NCBI RefSeq assembly: GCF_003201285.1
Contig: NZ_QICS01000002.1
Coordinates: forward strand, 62,001 to 126,000
Source of the DNA: Lachnotalea glycerini
Lineage (GTDB): Bacteria > Bacillota > Clostridia > Lachnospirales > Lachnospiraceae
DNA: 64,000 nucleotides
Direction: 5' to 3'
The position numbers and the translations under genes are program-made. How positions within the stretch are numbered: position 1 is the stretch's first letter; every line of letters starts with the position of its first letter. The notes under the pieces are model-generated. The model did no database searches. It had not been told where the DNA came from and saw only the letters and a program-made list of their open reading frames with translations. This document shows, in pieces, positions 43,329 through 52,381 of this stretch.

Positions 43329-45332
43329 ATGAATCAGGAATTATTATTTGGAGCAGCATATTATTTGGAATATATGCCATATGACAGATTGGAACAAGAT
43401 ATCTATATGATGCAGAAAGCAAGAATGAATGTTGTACGAATTGCAGAATCTACCTGGAGTACATTAGAGCCGATCGATGGAGAGTTTGATTTCTCATATA
43501 TAGATCGTGTTTTAGAAGCAGTAAAGAAAGCAGGAATGATGGCAATTATAGGAACTCCTACTTATGCGATTCCTAGTTGGTTGGAAAAGAAAGATAAAGA
43601 TATCATGTTGACAACGAATGAAGGACAGAAACGATATGGACACAGACAGTGCATGAATATTATGAATGCAACGTTTCGTTTTTATGCAGAGCGCATCATT
43701 AGGAAATTGGTTTTACATACTGCAAATCATCCATGTGTCATAGGGTTTCAAATTGACAATGAAACAAAGCACTATGGCACAGCAAGCGAAGAGGTACAAA
43801 AACAATTTAAAGAATACTTAATGGATACCTTTTGTACAACAAAACAACTGAATAAAACCTTTGGACTGGCCTATTGGAGTAATTCCATTCGTGATTGGGA
43901 TGATTTACCGGATATGCGTGGATGTATAAACGGTGGACTTTCCAGTGAATTTGAACGCTTTTTAAGAAGTATGGCAGCACAATATTTAAAATGGCAGGCA
44001 CATATTGTAAGAGAATACAAACGAGAAGACCAATTGATAACGCATAATTTTGATTTTGAGTGGAAGAAATTTGGTGCCGATATCGCGCAGGATGGATATT
44101 CTTATGGAGTACAGCCCGATATCAATCATTATGAAGCCGCTCAAGCGGTAACGATAGCAGGAGCAGATATCTATCATCCGACACAGGATTATTTGACCGG
44201 GGCGGAAATTGCTTTTTGCGGAGATGAAATTCGTAGCTTAAAAGACCAAAATTATTATGTATTAGAATGTCAGGCACAGGCTTTTAAAAACTGGACACCA
44301 TATCCTGGCCAGCTTCGTATTCATGCATACAGCCATCTCGCAAGTGGTGCAGACGGTATTATGTATTGGAATTGGCATTCTATCCACAATGGATATGAAA
44401 CCTATTGGAAAGGCTTGCTAAGTCATGATTTAGCAACAAATCCAACTTATGAAGAGGCTTGTAGATTAGGAAAGGAATGGAGCAATGTTGGACGTAGATT
44501 ATTGCATTTAAAAAAGGAAAATAAAGTTGCAATTGTGATAGATAACCAGTCCTTAAATGCATTAAAATGGTTTCCGATAGACACTAAATTAAGCTATAAC
44601 GATGTGGTTCGTTGGATGTATGACAGCCTTTATGAAATGAATATAGAATGTGACGTTGTAGATGTAAATGCATTCGATACGAGTAAATACCGTATGATTG
44701 TTACACCAGCCCTTTATAGTGCATCAGAAGTTACATTAATAAAATTAAAAAATTTTATTGCAAGCGGCGGTGTTTTGGTAAGCTCATTTAAATCTTTTGT
44801 ATCAGATGAGCACTTAAGTGTTTATTCTGATAGGCAGCCTCATATTCTACAGGAATGTTTTCAAATGAGCTATAATCAGTTTACAGAACCAGGAAAGATG
44901 AAATTAAAGGGAAAGGTGGTCAATTATTTTGCTGAATTAGTAAAGACAGATGGAGCGCAGGTTCTTGCCTATTATGACCATAAATACTGGAAAGAGTATG
45001 CAGGTATCACCCTCGCTGAATATCAAAATGGCTTTGCCTACTATATTGCGTGTTATACAGATAAGGCTGTCTTGAAAGAAATTTACAGACAGGCTTTAAA
45101 GGATGCTGGGCTAGAATGTGATACAGCAAAAGTTTGCTGGCCGATTATTATTCGAAGTGGTAAGAACCAAGAGAATAAGATCATACATTATGTGTTTCAT
45201 TATAGTGAAAAGGATGGTGTTTTTATTTGTCCTTATGAAGAGGTAAGAGATATTATAAGTAAAAGAGAATATAAAAGAGGAAGTCAAATTGAATTGAAAG
45301 ACTGGGATGTCATCATATTGGAGGAAGAATAA
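43329..45332 (+). CDS. Glycoside hydrolase family 42-like beta-galactosidase
   Basis: The 667-residue protein has the GH42 opening LFGAAYYLEYMPYDRLEQDIYMM, RIAESTWSTLEP, and the acid/base in QIDNET (Glu145). The probable nucleophile Glu313 is in YYVLECQAQ, where typical GH42 enzymes have 'ME.SPS', so the subfamily may be distinct. A trimerisation-like domain follows (from about 390). It removes terminal beta-linked galactose or similar residues inside the cell. I prefer ATG 43329, six bases after AAAGGTG; a GTG at 43320 is in frame. Its stop overlaps the start of the GH30 gene (TAATG). Confidence 0.83.
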   Translation: MNQELLFGAAYYLEYMPYDRLEQDIYMMQKARMNVVRIAESTWSTLEPIDGEFDFSYIDRVLEAVKKAGMMAIIGTPTYAIPSWLEKKDKDIMLTTNEGQKRYGHRQCMNIMNATFRFYAERIIRKLVLHTANHPCVIGFQIDNETKHYGTASEEVQKQFKEYLMDTFCTTKQLNKTFGLAYWSNSIRDWDDLPDMRGCINGGLSSEFERFLRSMAAQYLKWQAHIVREYKREDQLITHNFDFEWKKFGADIAQDGYSYGVQPDINHYEAAQAVTIAGADIYHPTQDYLTGAEIAFCGDEIRSLKDQNYYVLECQAQAFKNWTPYPGQLRIHAYSHLASGADGIMYWNWHSIHNGYETYWKGLLSHDLATNPTYEEACRLGKEWSNVGRRLLHLKKENKVAIVIDNQSLNALKWFPIDTKLSYNDVVRWMYDSLYEMNIECDVVDVNAFDTSKYRMIVTPALYSASEVTLIKLKNFIASGGVLVSSFKSFVSDEHLSVYSDRQPHILQECFQMSYNQFTEPGKMKLKGKVVNYFAELVKTDGAQVLAYYDHKYWKEYAGITLAEYQNGFAYYIACYTDKAVLKEIYRQALKDAGLECDTAKVCWPIIIRSGKNQENKIIHYVFHYSEKDGVFICPYEEVRDIISKREYKRGSQIELKDWDVIILEEE

Positions 45333-46666
45333 TGGAAATCAAACTATTTCAAAGTGCAGGGAAAGAAACTCTAATCAGGAGTGAACTATCAAAAAATTTT
45401 ACAGAAGATACAGGAATTGAAAATGAAGTGATTAATTTGTATCCGTCTATTGAGTATCAAACATTGGAAGGATTTGGGGGAGCTATTACGGATGCATCGG
45501 GATATGTGTTTGCTCAGATGAATGAAGAACAAAAAAACAATATGCTGTCGATGTATTTTGAAGAGCAGAATATGAATTATCAGATTGTTCGTATTCCTAT
45601 GGATAGTTGTGATTTTTCTACCCATCTATATTCCGCTGTAGAGGAGGAAGAGGACGTAGAATTGAATACTTTTTCTTTTGCAGATACACAACGTTATATC
45701 ATCCCACTTCTGGATGCAGCACAGAAAAAAGCAGGAAAGAAATTAAAAATTATGCTATCCGCATGGTCACCGCCAGCATTTATGAAAACGAATCAAGAGC
45801 GTAAAAATGGCGGCTCTTTAAAACCTAAATACCGTCAAATGTGGGCGGAGTATCTTTGCAAATACATTGAAACCTTTCAAAAAAATGGTTATGTTGTTGC
45901 ACGTATGACTATCCAAAATGAACCAAAAGCAGTGCAGACATGGGATTCTTGTGTATATTCGTCTGAGGAAGAAAAAATATTTTTAAAAGATTTTTTATAT
46001 CCAACCTTGAAAAAACATGGGATGGCTGACGTTGAAGTATTTATTTGGGATCATAATAAGGAACGTCTCTTTGAAAGAGCAGATGAAATCATTGATGATG
46101 AGACAGACAGCATGGTAACCGGACTTGCTTTTCACTGGTACAGCGGGGATCATTTTGAAGCATTGGATTTGGTAAGAGAGAAATTCCCAGATAAAAAATT
46201 GATTTTATCTGAAAGCTGTCTGGAATTCAGTAAATTTGATCCTGCCACAGAAAGCTTCAATGCGGCTCGCTTGGCGCATGATATGATTGGAAATCTAAAT
46301 CATGGTATGCATGCATTTTATGATTGGAATATTTTGCTAAATACGCAGGGAGGACCCAATCATGTAAATAATTATTGTGATGCACCTTATCTTTTTGATG
46401 AAAATAAAAAAGAGCTGATTACTCGTATGTCACTATCTTATTACTGGCATTTCACTCACTTTATTAAACCGGGTGCAAAAAAAATTGCATATACAAAATA
46501 TACGTCCCAATTGGATATAACAGCATGGAAAAATCCGGATGGCAATATTGTTATAATAGTTTTGAATGCAACTAAAACCCCATTGCCATGTATTCTGCGT
46601 TTGAATGGTAAAATAACAGAGTTTACAATTTCGGAGCATGCGATTGCAAGTGGTATCATTCACTAA
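45332..46666 (+). CDS. Glycoside hydrolase family 30, beta-1,6-glucanase/glucosylceramidase-like
   Basis: The 444-residue protein has the GH30 signature TLEGFGGAITDASGYVF, LSAWSPPAFMKTN, the acid/base Glu197 in MTIQNEP and the nucleophile Glu294 in LILSESCLE, with the C-terminal beta domain that flanks the barrel. No signal peptide. GH30 members of this group cut beta-1,6-glucan or beta-glucosides/xylosides. Together with the GH5 gene this suggests branched beta-1,3/1,6-glucan fragments as substrate, an inference. Its start overlaps the stop of the GH42 gene by one base. Confidence 0.88.
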   Translation: MEIKLFQSAGKETLIRSELSKNFTEDTGIENEVINLYPSIEYQTLEGFGGAITDASGYVFAQMNEEQKNNMLSMYFEEQNMNYQIVRIPMDSCDFSTHLYSAVEEEEDVELNTFSFADTQRYIIPLLDAAQKKAGKKLKIMLSAWSPPAFMKTNQERKNGGSLKPKYRQMWAEYLCKYIETFQKNGYVVARMTIQNEPKAVQTWDSCVYSSEEEKIFLKDFLYPTLKKHGMADVEVFIWDHNKERLFERADEIIDDETDSMVTGLAFHWYSGDHFEALDLVREKFPDKKLILSESCLEFSKFDPATESFNAARLAHDMIGNLNHGMHAFYDWNILLNTQGGPNHVNNYCDAPYLFDENKKELITRMSLSYYWHFTHFIKPGAKKIAYTKYTSQLDITAWKNPDGNIVIIVLNATKTPLPCILRLNGKITEFTISEHAIASGIIH

Positions 46667-46723
46667 GGAGGTTGCAAATTAAAAACAGTTTGAAACTGGT
46701 AAATTGATGATTGGGGGGATAGT

Positions 46724-48268
46724 ATGATTCGCTTAATTATTGTAGAAGACGAAAAGCTGATACGAAACGGTATTGAAAAACATGTACCGTGGAATAAACT
46801 TGGTGTAAATTTAGTACTTTCTGCTGAAAATGCAGAAGAAGCCTTTCAGATGTGTAAAGAATTGAAACCGGATATTATTATTTCAGATATTATGATGCCT
46901 GGAATAAATGGGATACAGCTTTGCCATACATTTAGAAAAACCATGCCTGAAAGTCAGATTATTTTTATCAGCGGTTATTCGGATAAAGCATATTTAAAGG
47001 CTGCAATTGAACTGAAAGCTGTCAGTTATGTGGAAAAACCAATTTCTATGTCTGAATTACAAGAAGCTATAAAAAAAGCAGTAGAATCCGTACAAAGATC
47101 AAGGAGACAAAGTACCAATCTTTTGCATACGTTATTGGGGGTACAGGATGCAGAAACGGACAGCATCGTTGAGGCGATTAAGCTGTCTGACAAAGGAAAA
47201 GTAATAGAACAGGATTCAACTTTTCGCATCTTGGTTTTACATACTAAAAATAAGACATACAATGCAACAGAATTTAACAGCAGATGTCAAGAATATATTT
47301 CAGATATATTATTAAAGGCTGGAATTCATTATATTACAGACTTTGCTAAAAAGGATTTATTTGTATTATTATTATCGGGACCTGATCAAATGATAGGCAA
47401 AGATTCAGCAATCATGTCTGTTTGCTGGTCTGCACTTTCCAATATGCGAAAAGAAGACGAAGAATGGTTTTGGGGAATTGGGAAAGAAGTGCAGTCCTTA
47501 GAAAAGGTTTCTGATTCTTATCAAAGTGCATTAGAATGCATCCAATTACTCTCCTTTAAGGGATGGAATAATTATGCTTTTTATAATGAACCGTATTCTT
47601 ATTATCAGGAAAATTTGCCTCTTGCTCATCAGAATGAGTTTCATAAGGCTCTTCTTGATAAAGATATAAAAAGAAGTACATCTATATTAGAAAGCATATT
47701 TCAAATGTTAATCGATGGGAATGTGGTACTGAATTTTAATGTACGAAATATTTATAATACGTTAGATCGTATTATCCTTCAATCTGGCAGAGAGCGTAAT
47801 TTAATCGGATTTCAAAAGCAGAGAAGAATAAAGCAGGAAAATGAAAAATTTTTGGATGGTGTAGAGACAATAGAAGAAATGCATTCTTATGTAAAGAATC
47901 ATATGAAACAAATTCTTAAAGAGAATGAATGTGAGCAGAAAAATAATTTTGCTGTAAAACATGTAATTGATTATATATTAGAAAATTATGCCGACAAGGA
48001 AATTAACATTCAGATATTAGCTAGTGTGGTGTATCTTACACCTACTTACTTAAGTAATCTTTTTAAGAAAAAAACAGGAGTTACAATTGGTCAATATATT
48101 ACTGAAATCAGACTAAAAAAAGCAGAAGAATTATTAAACAATCCAAGACTTAAGCTGTATCAAATAGCTGATATGGTGGGATATGAAGATGCGAATTATT
48201 TTGCCAAACTATTTAAAAAGAAAACAGGAATGATGCCATCTGAATATAGGGAGAATATAATAGTATGA
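46724..48268 (+). CDS. Response regulator, YesN type (receiver plus AraC DNA-binding domain)
   Basis: The 514-residue protein has a receiver domain 1-125 (LIIVEDEKLIRNGIE acidic pocket, phosphorylation Asp in PDIIISDIMMPGING, Lys in SYVEKPIS), a roughly 270-residue middle region, and a C-terminal AraC double helix-turn-helix (NIQILASVVYLTPTYLSNLFKKKTG and KLYQIADMVGYEDANYFAKLFKK). YesN regulators act with YesM kinases to turn on oligosaccharide importers. The stop overlaps the kinase start (ATGA). The likely target is the importer operon at 50455-53920. Confidence 0.93.
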   Translation: MIRLIIVEDEKLIRNGIEKHVPWNKLGVNLVLSAENAEEAFQMCKELKPDIIISDIMMPGINGIQLCHTFRKTMPESQIIFISGYSDKAYLKAAIELKAVSYVEKPISMSELQEAIKKAVESVQRSRRQSTNLLHTLLGVQDAETDSIVEAIKLSDKGKVIEQDSTFRILVLHTKNKTYNATEFNSRCQEYISDILLKAGIHYITDFAKKDLFVLLLSGPDQMIGKDSAIMSVCWSALSNMRKEDEEWFWGIGKEVQSLEKVSDSYQSALECIQLLSFKGWNNYAFYNEPYSYYQENLPLAHQNEFHKALLDKDIKRSTSILESIFQMLIDGNVVLNFNVRNIYNTLDRIILQSGRERNLIGFQKQRRIKQENEKFLDGVETIEEMHSYVKNHMKQILKENECEQKNNFAVKHVIDYILENYADKEINIQILASVVYLTPTYLSNLFKKKTGVTIGQYITEIRLKKAEELLNNPRLKLYQIADMVGYEDANYFAKLFKKKTGMMPSEYRENIIV

Positions 48269-50100
48269 ATAAATGGATTGACAATCTAATCAGTGCTTAT
48301 AAAAAGCTGTCAATGCAGAAAAAAATGATATACGCATTTTCTATACCGGTTATTATAATCTGCATGCTAATAAATCTGGTCAGCTATCATGTCATCTCTC
48401 AAAATTATAAGAATCAATTACGCTATTTAGTAGATCAATCATGTGAACAGGCAAAAGCTTTTATCTTAAACTATGTCGAAAATATGTATTACACGTCCGT
48501 CATGATATCGGATAACAGCAAAGTAGAAAATATCCTTGCATCAAGTGAATTTTCAAAGGATAAAGATTTAGCGGAGCAGTATCGTGAATTCTGGAATTTA
48601 AAAGATGCATTTCAAAACATAGGAGTATCGAATCCTACTTTCAGAATTGGTATGTATATTCCGGATTATTTAATTTATTCTAACAATAATGATTATTTCT
48701 ATCCTTCATCATCTCTTCAAAGTCGAGAGGACTATGAAGAAATGATGCAAGTTATTTCAAATGGAAAAATGTATTTTGCATTAATTGATGAGTCGGAGCC
48801 ATCTAATCCGAGCAGACATAAATCCTATCTATCACTCTTTAAAAGAATGGAAGTGACGGACAATCAGCAAGAAAAGAGAAGTTATATCTGTAAGGTCGAG
48901 GTACTGGTTTCTGAGTTTGAAAAGATACTTAAAAATGCTAATAATACCAAAAACGGATTAATTTATCTTTTAGATGAAGATAAAGAAATACTGGTATCAT
49001 CAGATGACAGCACAATTAAAAACATGTATGATAAGGGCTGCTTGCCAAAATCAAAGTTAACCTCATGGTCACAGTGGAACGTAGATGATAGTAACTATTA
49101 TGTTTTATGGCAGTCGATTGAGGAGTCGAACTGGCAGATTGTTTCGTTAATTCCTGTAGATCAGTTTCAACAGCAAAGTAATTTTATATGGTTTATGATA
49201 TTAACAATAGTAATTGTAATATCCATAGCGGTAATTATTATTTCCATCCTGCTTTCGCGATATTATGTAGGTCGGTTATCAAAGCTGAATCAGAAAATGA
49301 AAACGCTTGAGAAAGGAAAGCTGAATGCAGATATTTATACTCAATACGAACAATCAGGGGATGAGATAGACGAAATATTTATTAATTTCAACTATATGAC
49401 GGACAAATTAAGAAGTCTGATGCTAGAACATTATAAACTCGGTAAAAGCGTTATGTCAGCCGAGTTAAAAGCATTACAAGCACAGATTAATCCTCACTTT
49501 TTATATAATACTTTGGATTTGATAAATTGGAGTGCAATGGATTACGGTGCACAGGAAATAGTAGATATTGCACATAATCTGGGCCAGTTTTACCGTCTAA
49601 GCCTAAATCATGGCAAAAACGCCATCCTAATCGATGAGGAGTTAAAGCATGTGGAGGCATATGTTAATATTGAGAATGTACATTTTGACGGCGCAATCAA
49701 ACTAATGATAGATGTACCCAATGAAATCCGTTCTTACGCTTGTCTAAATATCATATTGCAGCCCTTTGTTGAAAATTCCATCATTCATGGTATCGCAGAG
49801 CATTCTGAAATCAAGGAATGCAATATAAAAATCAGTGCTGAATTGGAAGACGAGGATATTATGATTCATATTGCAGATGATGCAAAAGGAATGGATGAAA
49901 GCCAAGTATCACAGCTTTTAAATAATAGTTCCTCAGATGCTAATAATGGCTATGGTGTTAAAAACATTAATTTTAGAATTAAGCTTTGTTACGGTGATAA
50001 ATATGGTATTACCTATGATAGTATACCTAAAAATGGTACAATTGTTCACATTCGTATACCAATAATGGCTTATAATGAACTGGAAGACAATTTAAAATAA
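48265..50100 (+). CDS. Sensor histidine kinase, YesM type
   Basis: The 611-residue kinase has an N-terminal membrane segment (MIYAFSIPVIIICMLINLVSY) and an external sensor domain of about 270 residues. A second membrane segment (FIWFMILTIVIVISIAVIIISILL) and a HAMP-like linker follow. The His_kinase domain (LQAQINPHFLYNTLDLINW, His near 411) precedes an ATPase domain with PFVENSIIHG and ADDAKGMD. It probably senses an external sugar or the loaded binding protein and phosphorylates the adjoining YesN-type regulator, whose gene overlaps by four bases. Confidence 0.93.
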   Translation: MNKWIDNLISAYKKLSMQKKMIYAFSIPVIIICMLINLVSYHVISQNYKNQLRYLVDQSCEQAKAFILNYVENMYYTSVMISDNSKVENILASSEFSKDKDLAEQYREFWNLKDAFQNIGVSNPTFRIGMYIPDYLIYSNNNDYFYPSSSLQSREDYEEMMQVISNGKMYFALIDESEPSNPSRHKSYLSLFKRMEVTDNQQEKRSYICKVEVLVSEFEKILKNANNTKNGLIYLLDEDKEILVSSDDSTIKNMYDKGCLPKSKLTSWSQWNVDDSNYYVLWQSIEESNWQIVSLIPVDQFQQQSNFIWFMILTIVIVISIAVIIISILLSRYYVGRLSKLNQKMKTLEKGKLNADIYTQYEQSGDEIDEIFINFNYMTDKLRSLMLEHYKLGKSVMSAELKALQAQINPHFLYNTLDLINWSAMDYGAQEIVDIAHNLGQFYRLSLNHGKNAILIDEELKHVEAYVNIENVHFDGAIKLMIDVPNEIRSYACLNIILQPFVENSIIHGIAEHSEIKECNIKISAELEDEDIMIHIADDAKGMDESQVSQLLNNSSSDANNGYGVKNINFRIKLCYGDKYGITYDSIPKNGTIVHIRIPIMAYNELEDNLK

Positions 50101-50102
50101 GA

Positions 50103-50147
50103 ACATATAATATAAAAACATATAATATAAAAACATATAATATAAAA
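50103..50147 (+). repeat. Three tandem copies of a 15-bp unit
   Basis: The unit ACATATAATATAAAA is repeated three times without change, immediately after the kinase gene. Each copy holds a TATAAT. It leads straight into the following terminator. Confidence 0.8.
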
Positions 50148-50186
50148 ACAGCTTAAGCCTTTATTCATACTAATAGCTGTTTTTTA
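50144..50186 (+). terminator. Rho-independent terminator after the two-component genes
   Basis: AAAAACAGCT (50144-50153) pairs with AGCTGTTTTT (50175-50184), ending in a T-run. It separates regulator and importer transcripts. Confidence 0.75.
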
Positions 50187-50454
50187 GAAATTTTGTATAT
50201 TTTTATATTGGTATAGCCGTTTCTTATAACATGCAGTCATATGATTCTAAAATAATACAAAAAAATCTTAATTTTGATATTGTATTTTATAATAACATAA
50301 AATATTCCTTATTATCGTAAGTTTAATACCTACTTATTTTTCTGTTGATACGGTATAGTAAATTTATTAGTAATTGCTTAGCTTTTCTGGTACAGAAGCG
50401 TTTTATCAAAGCAAACAAAAAGAGACTGTAACAATATCATGCGTCACCTAGTTT
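50187..50454. other. A+T-rich leader/promoter region of the importer operon
   Basis: This stretch between the kinase terminator and the first permease gene is highly A+T-rich. A weak promoter (TTGATA at 50274-50279, 18 bp, TAAAAT at 50298-50303) is possible. An activated promoter with poor -35 would fit control by the YesN-type regulator. No gene is seen. Confidence 0.4.
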
Positions 50455-51408
50455 ATGATTGGAAAGAGAGTGGGAAAGAAAATGGGAAAACACTTAAGAA
50501 ATTTAGGGCACGAATTTAAAAAGAACCGCGCTCTATTTGTAATGATAGCACCAGCAGTACTGGTCGTTCTTATTTTTTCATATTTGCCAATGTCTGGCTT
50601 GATTTTAGCATTTAAAGAATACCGTTTTAATTTGGGGATATTTGGTAGTGAATTTAACGGTCTTGATAATTTTAAGTATTTGTTTCAATCAGGAACAGGA
50701 TGGTTAATTACGAGAAATACAATCGTATTCAACTTAGTGAATTTAATCTCGTCTCAAGCTCTTGCTATTTTAGTGGCTATTTTTATTACTGAGATTAATC
50801 ATAAATACTTTAAAAAATTAACACAGTCAATTATTTTTTTACCGTATTTTATATCGTGGGTTATCGTTGGCACATTTATATATAATATATTCAATTATGA
50901 AACAGGTGTCTTAAATCATGTGCTGCAGTTATTTGGATTGGAAGCTATAAATGTATACTCTATGCCTAAAGTGTGGCCTTTTATTATTGCCATCTTTAAT
51001 GCATGGAAATGGTGTGGGTACAATTCTGTTATTTATATTGCAGCTATTACAGGTGTTGACTCAGAAACGTATGAAGCAGCAGCAGTGGACGGAGCAAATA
51101 TTTTCCAAAGAATTAAGAATATTACACTTCCGTGCATTAAGCCTACCGTAATTACAATGTTGCTTTTACAGGTAGGGCGAATCCTTCGAGGAGATTTTGA
51201 AATGTTTTATCAGATTGTTGGAAATAATGGGCAATTGTTTAATGCGACAGATGTTATTGACACTTATGTATTTCGTTCGCTGTTACAAAACTCTAATCTT
51301 GGCATGACAGCGGCAGCAACTTTTTATCAATCTATTTTATGCTTTGCTATTATTATGATAGTAAATGCAGTAGTAAAACGTATTGATAAAGACAATGCAT
51401 TATTCTAG
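50455..51408 (+). CDS. Oligosaccharide ABC importer permease, LplB type
   Basis: The 317-residue protein has six membrane segments and the EAA loop ETYEAAAVDGANIFQRIKNITLPCIKPT. The N-terminal block (LFVMIAPAVLVVLIFSYLPMSGLILAFKEYRF) is typical of LplB/YtcP-system permeases. No ATPase gene is nearby; this class commonly uses a shared MsmX-type ATPase encoded elsewhere. The start is uncertain: ATG 50455 has no good ribosome site, while ATG 50482 follows GGGAAAG. Operon with the second permease and binding protein. Confidence 0.9.
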   Translation: MIGKRVGKKMGKHLRNLGHEFKKNRALFVMIAPAVLVVLIFSYLPMSGLILAFKEYRFNLGIFGSEFNGLDNFKYLFQSGTGWLITRNTIVFNLVNLISSQALAILVAIFITEINHKYFKKLTQSIIFLPYFISWVIVGTFIYNIFNYETGVLNHVLQLFGLEAINVYSMPKVWPFIIAIFNAWKWCGYNSVIYIAAITGVDSETYEAAAVDGANIFQRIKNITLPCIKPTVITMLLLQVGRILRGDFEMFYQIVGNNGQLFNATDVIDTYVFRSLLQNSNLGMTAAATFYQSILCFAIIMIVNAVVKRIDKDNALF

Positions 51409-51428
51409 AGAAAGGGAGGTATGTAGGA

Positions 51429-52343
51429 ATGGTTGACAGCTTGGTCGTAAAATCAGGTCAAATAAAAATGAGTACTTCAACAAAAGTATTTAATGTGATA
51501 AGCTATGTTTTTGTAGCATTCATGGCACTGGTTTGTATACTGCCTTTTATTATGATGATTTCAGGCTCGGTTACTTCAGAACATGCAATTCGTTTTAGTG
51601 GATACAAAATACTACCAAAAGAATTCACATGGGAAGCATATAGTTTGATTTTTAAAAATCCAATTACAATTTTTCGTGCGTATGGCGTGTCTTTTTATAT
51701 CACAATAATAGGTACCATATTAGGGCTTTTTCTAATTACAATGACATCTTATGTCATAAGTCGTAAAGATTTTAAATATCGTAATGCATTTTCTTTTTTC
51801 TTTTATTTTACTACATTATTTAATGGTGGAATGGTATGTACTTACATATTTTATATTCAATATTTGCACTTGAAGGACAGCCTGTGGGCATTGATTTTAC
51901 CAGGTATGTTTAATGTATTCTATCTGCTGATTATGAGAAGCTTCGTATCGGCAATCCCGGTGGCACTAATTGAATCAGCCAAGATTGATGGGGCCGGTGA
52001 ATTTAGAATTTTCTTCAGAATTATTTTGCCTCTGTTAAAATCGGGTCTTGCAACGATTGGTTTATTTCTTGCCTTGGGATATTGGAATGATTGGTACAAT
52101 GCAATGCTTTATATTAATTCAGATAAAAAATATCCGTTACAATATATGTTATATAATATGTTACAGCAGACACAGGCACTAGCAAAAATTGCAAGTCAAG
52201 CGGGAATTTCGGTACAAAATTTGCCATCAAACAGTTTAAAGATGGCTATGGCCGTTGTAGCAACAGGCCCCATTATACTGCTATATCCATTTGTACAAAA
52301 ATATTTTGTAAAAGGAATCACAATTGGTTCAGTAAAAGGCTGA
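51429..52343 (+). CDS. Oligosaccharide ABC importer permease, YtcP/LplC type
   Basis: 304 residues and six membrane segments, with the N-terminal KVFNVISYVFVAFMALVCILPFIMMISGS block, and the EAA loop ALIESAKIDGAGEFRIFFRIILPLLKSGLATIGLF. The GYWNDWYNAMLYI and C-terminal GPIILLYPFVQKYFVKGITIGSVKG blocks are diagnostic of YtcP-like proteins. It is the second half of the transmembrane pair and lies 20 bp after the LplB-type gene with a GGGAGG site. Confidence 0.93.
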   Translation: MVDSLVVKSGQIKMSTSTKVFNVISYVFVAFMALVCILPFIMMISGSVTSEHAIRFSGYKILPKEFTWEAYSLIFKNPITIFRAYGVSFYITIIGTILGLFLITMTSYVISRKDFKYRNAFSFFFYFTTLFNGGMVCTYIFYIQYLHLKDSLWALILPGMFNVFYLLIMRSFVSAIPVALIESAKIDGAGEFRIFFRIILPLLKSGLATIGLFLALGYWNDWYNAMLYINSDKKYPLQYMLYNMLQQTQALAKIASQAGISVQNLPSNSLKMAMAVVATGPIILLYPFVQKYFVKGITIGSVKG

Positions 52344-52381
52344 TCGAATTGATATAAACATATGTATAAGGAGGATATGAT

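Noticed and set aside
46667-46700. AAGGAGGTTGC, a perfect ribosome site, directly after the GH30 stop
   Set aside because: No ATG, GTG or suitable TTG follows at the proper distance; the only frame from the adjacent TTG is about 11 codons. Probably a remnant or chance.
50103-50147. Tandem repeat considered as a CRISPR or origin-type iteron array
   Set aside because: Units are 15 bp and contiguous without spacers, only three copies, and no replication or cas genes are near.
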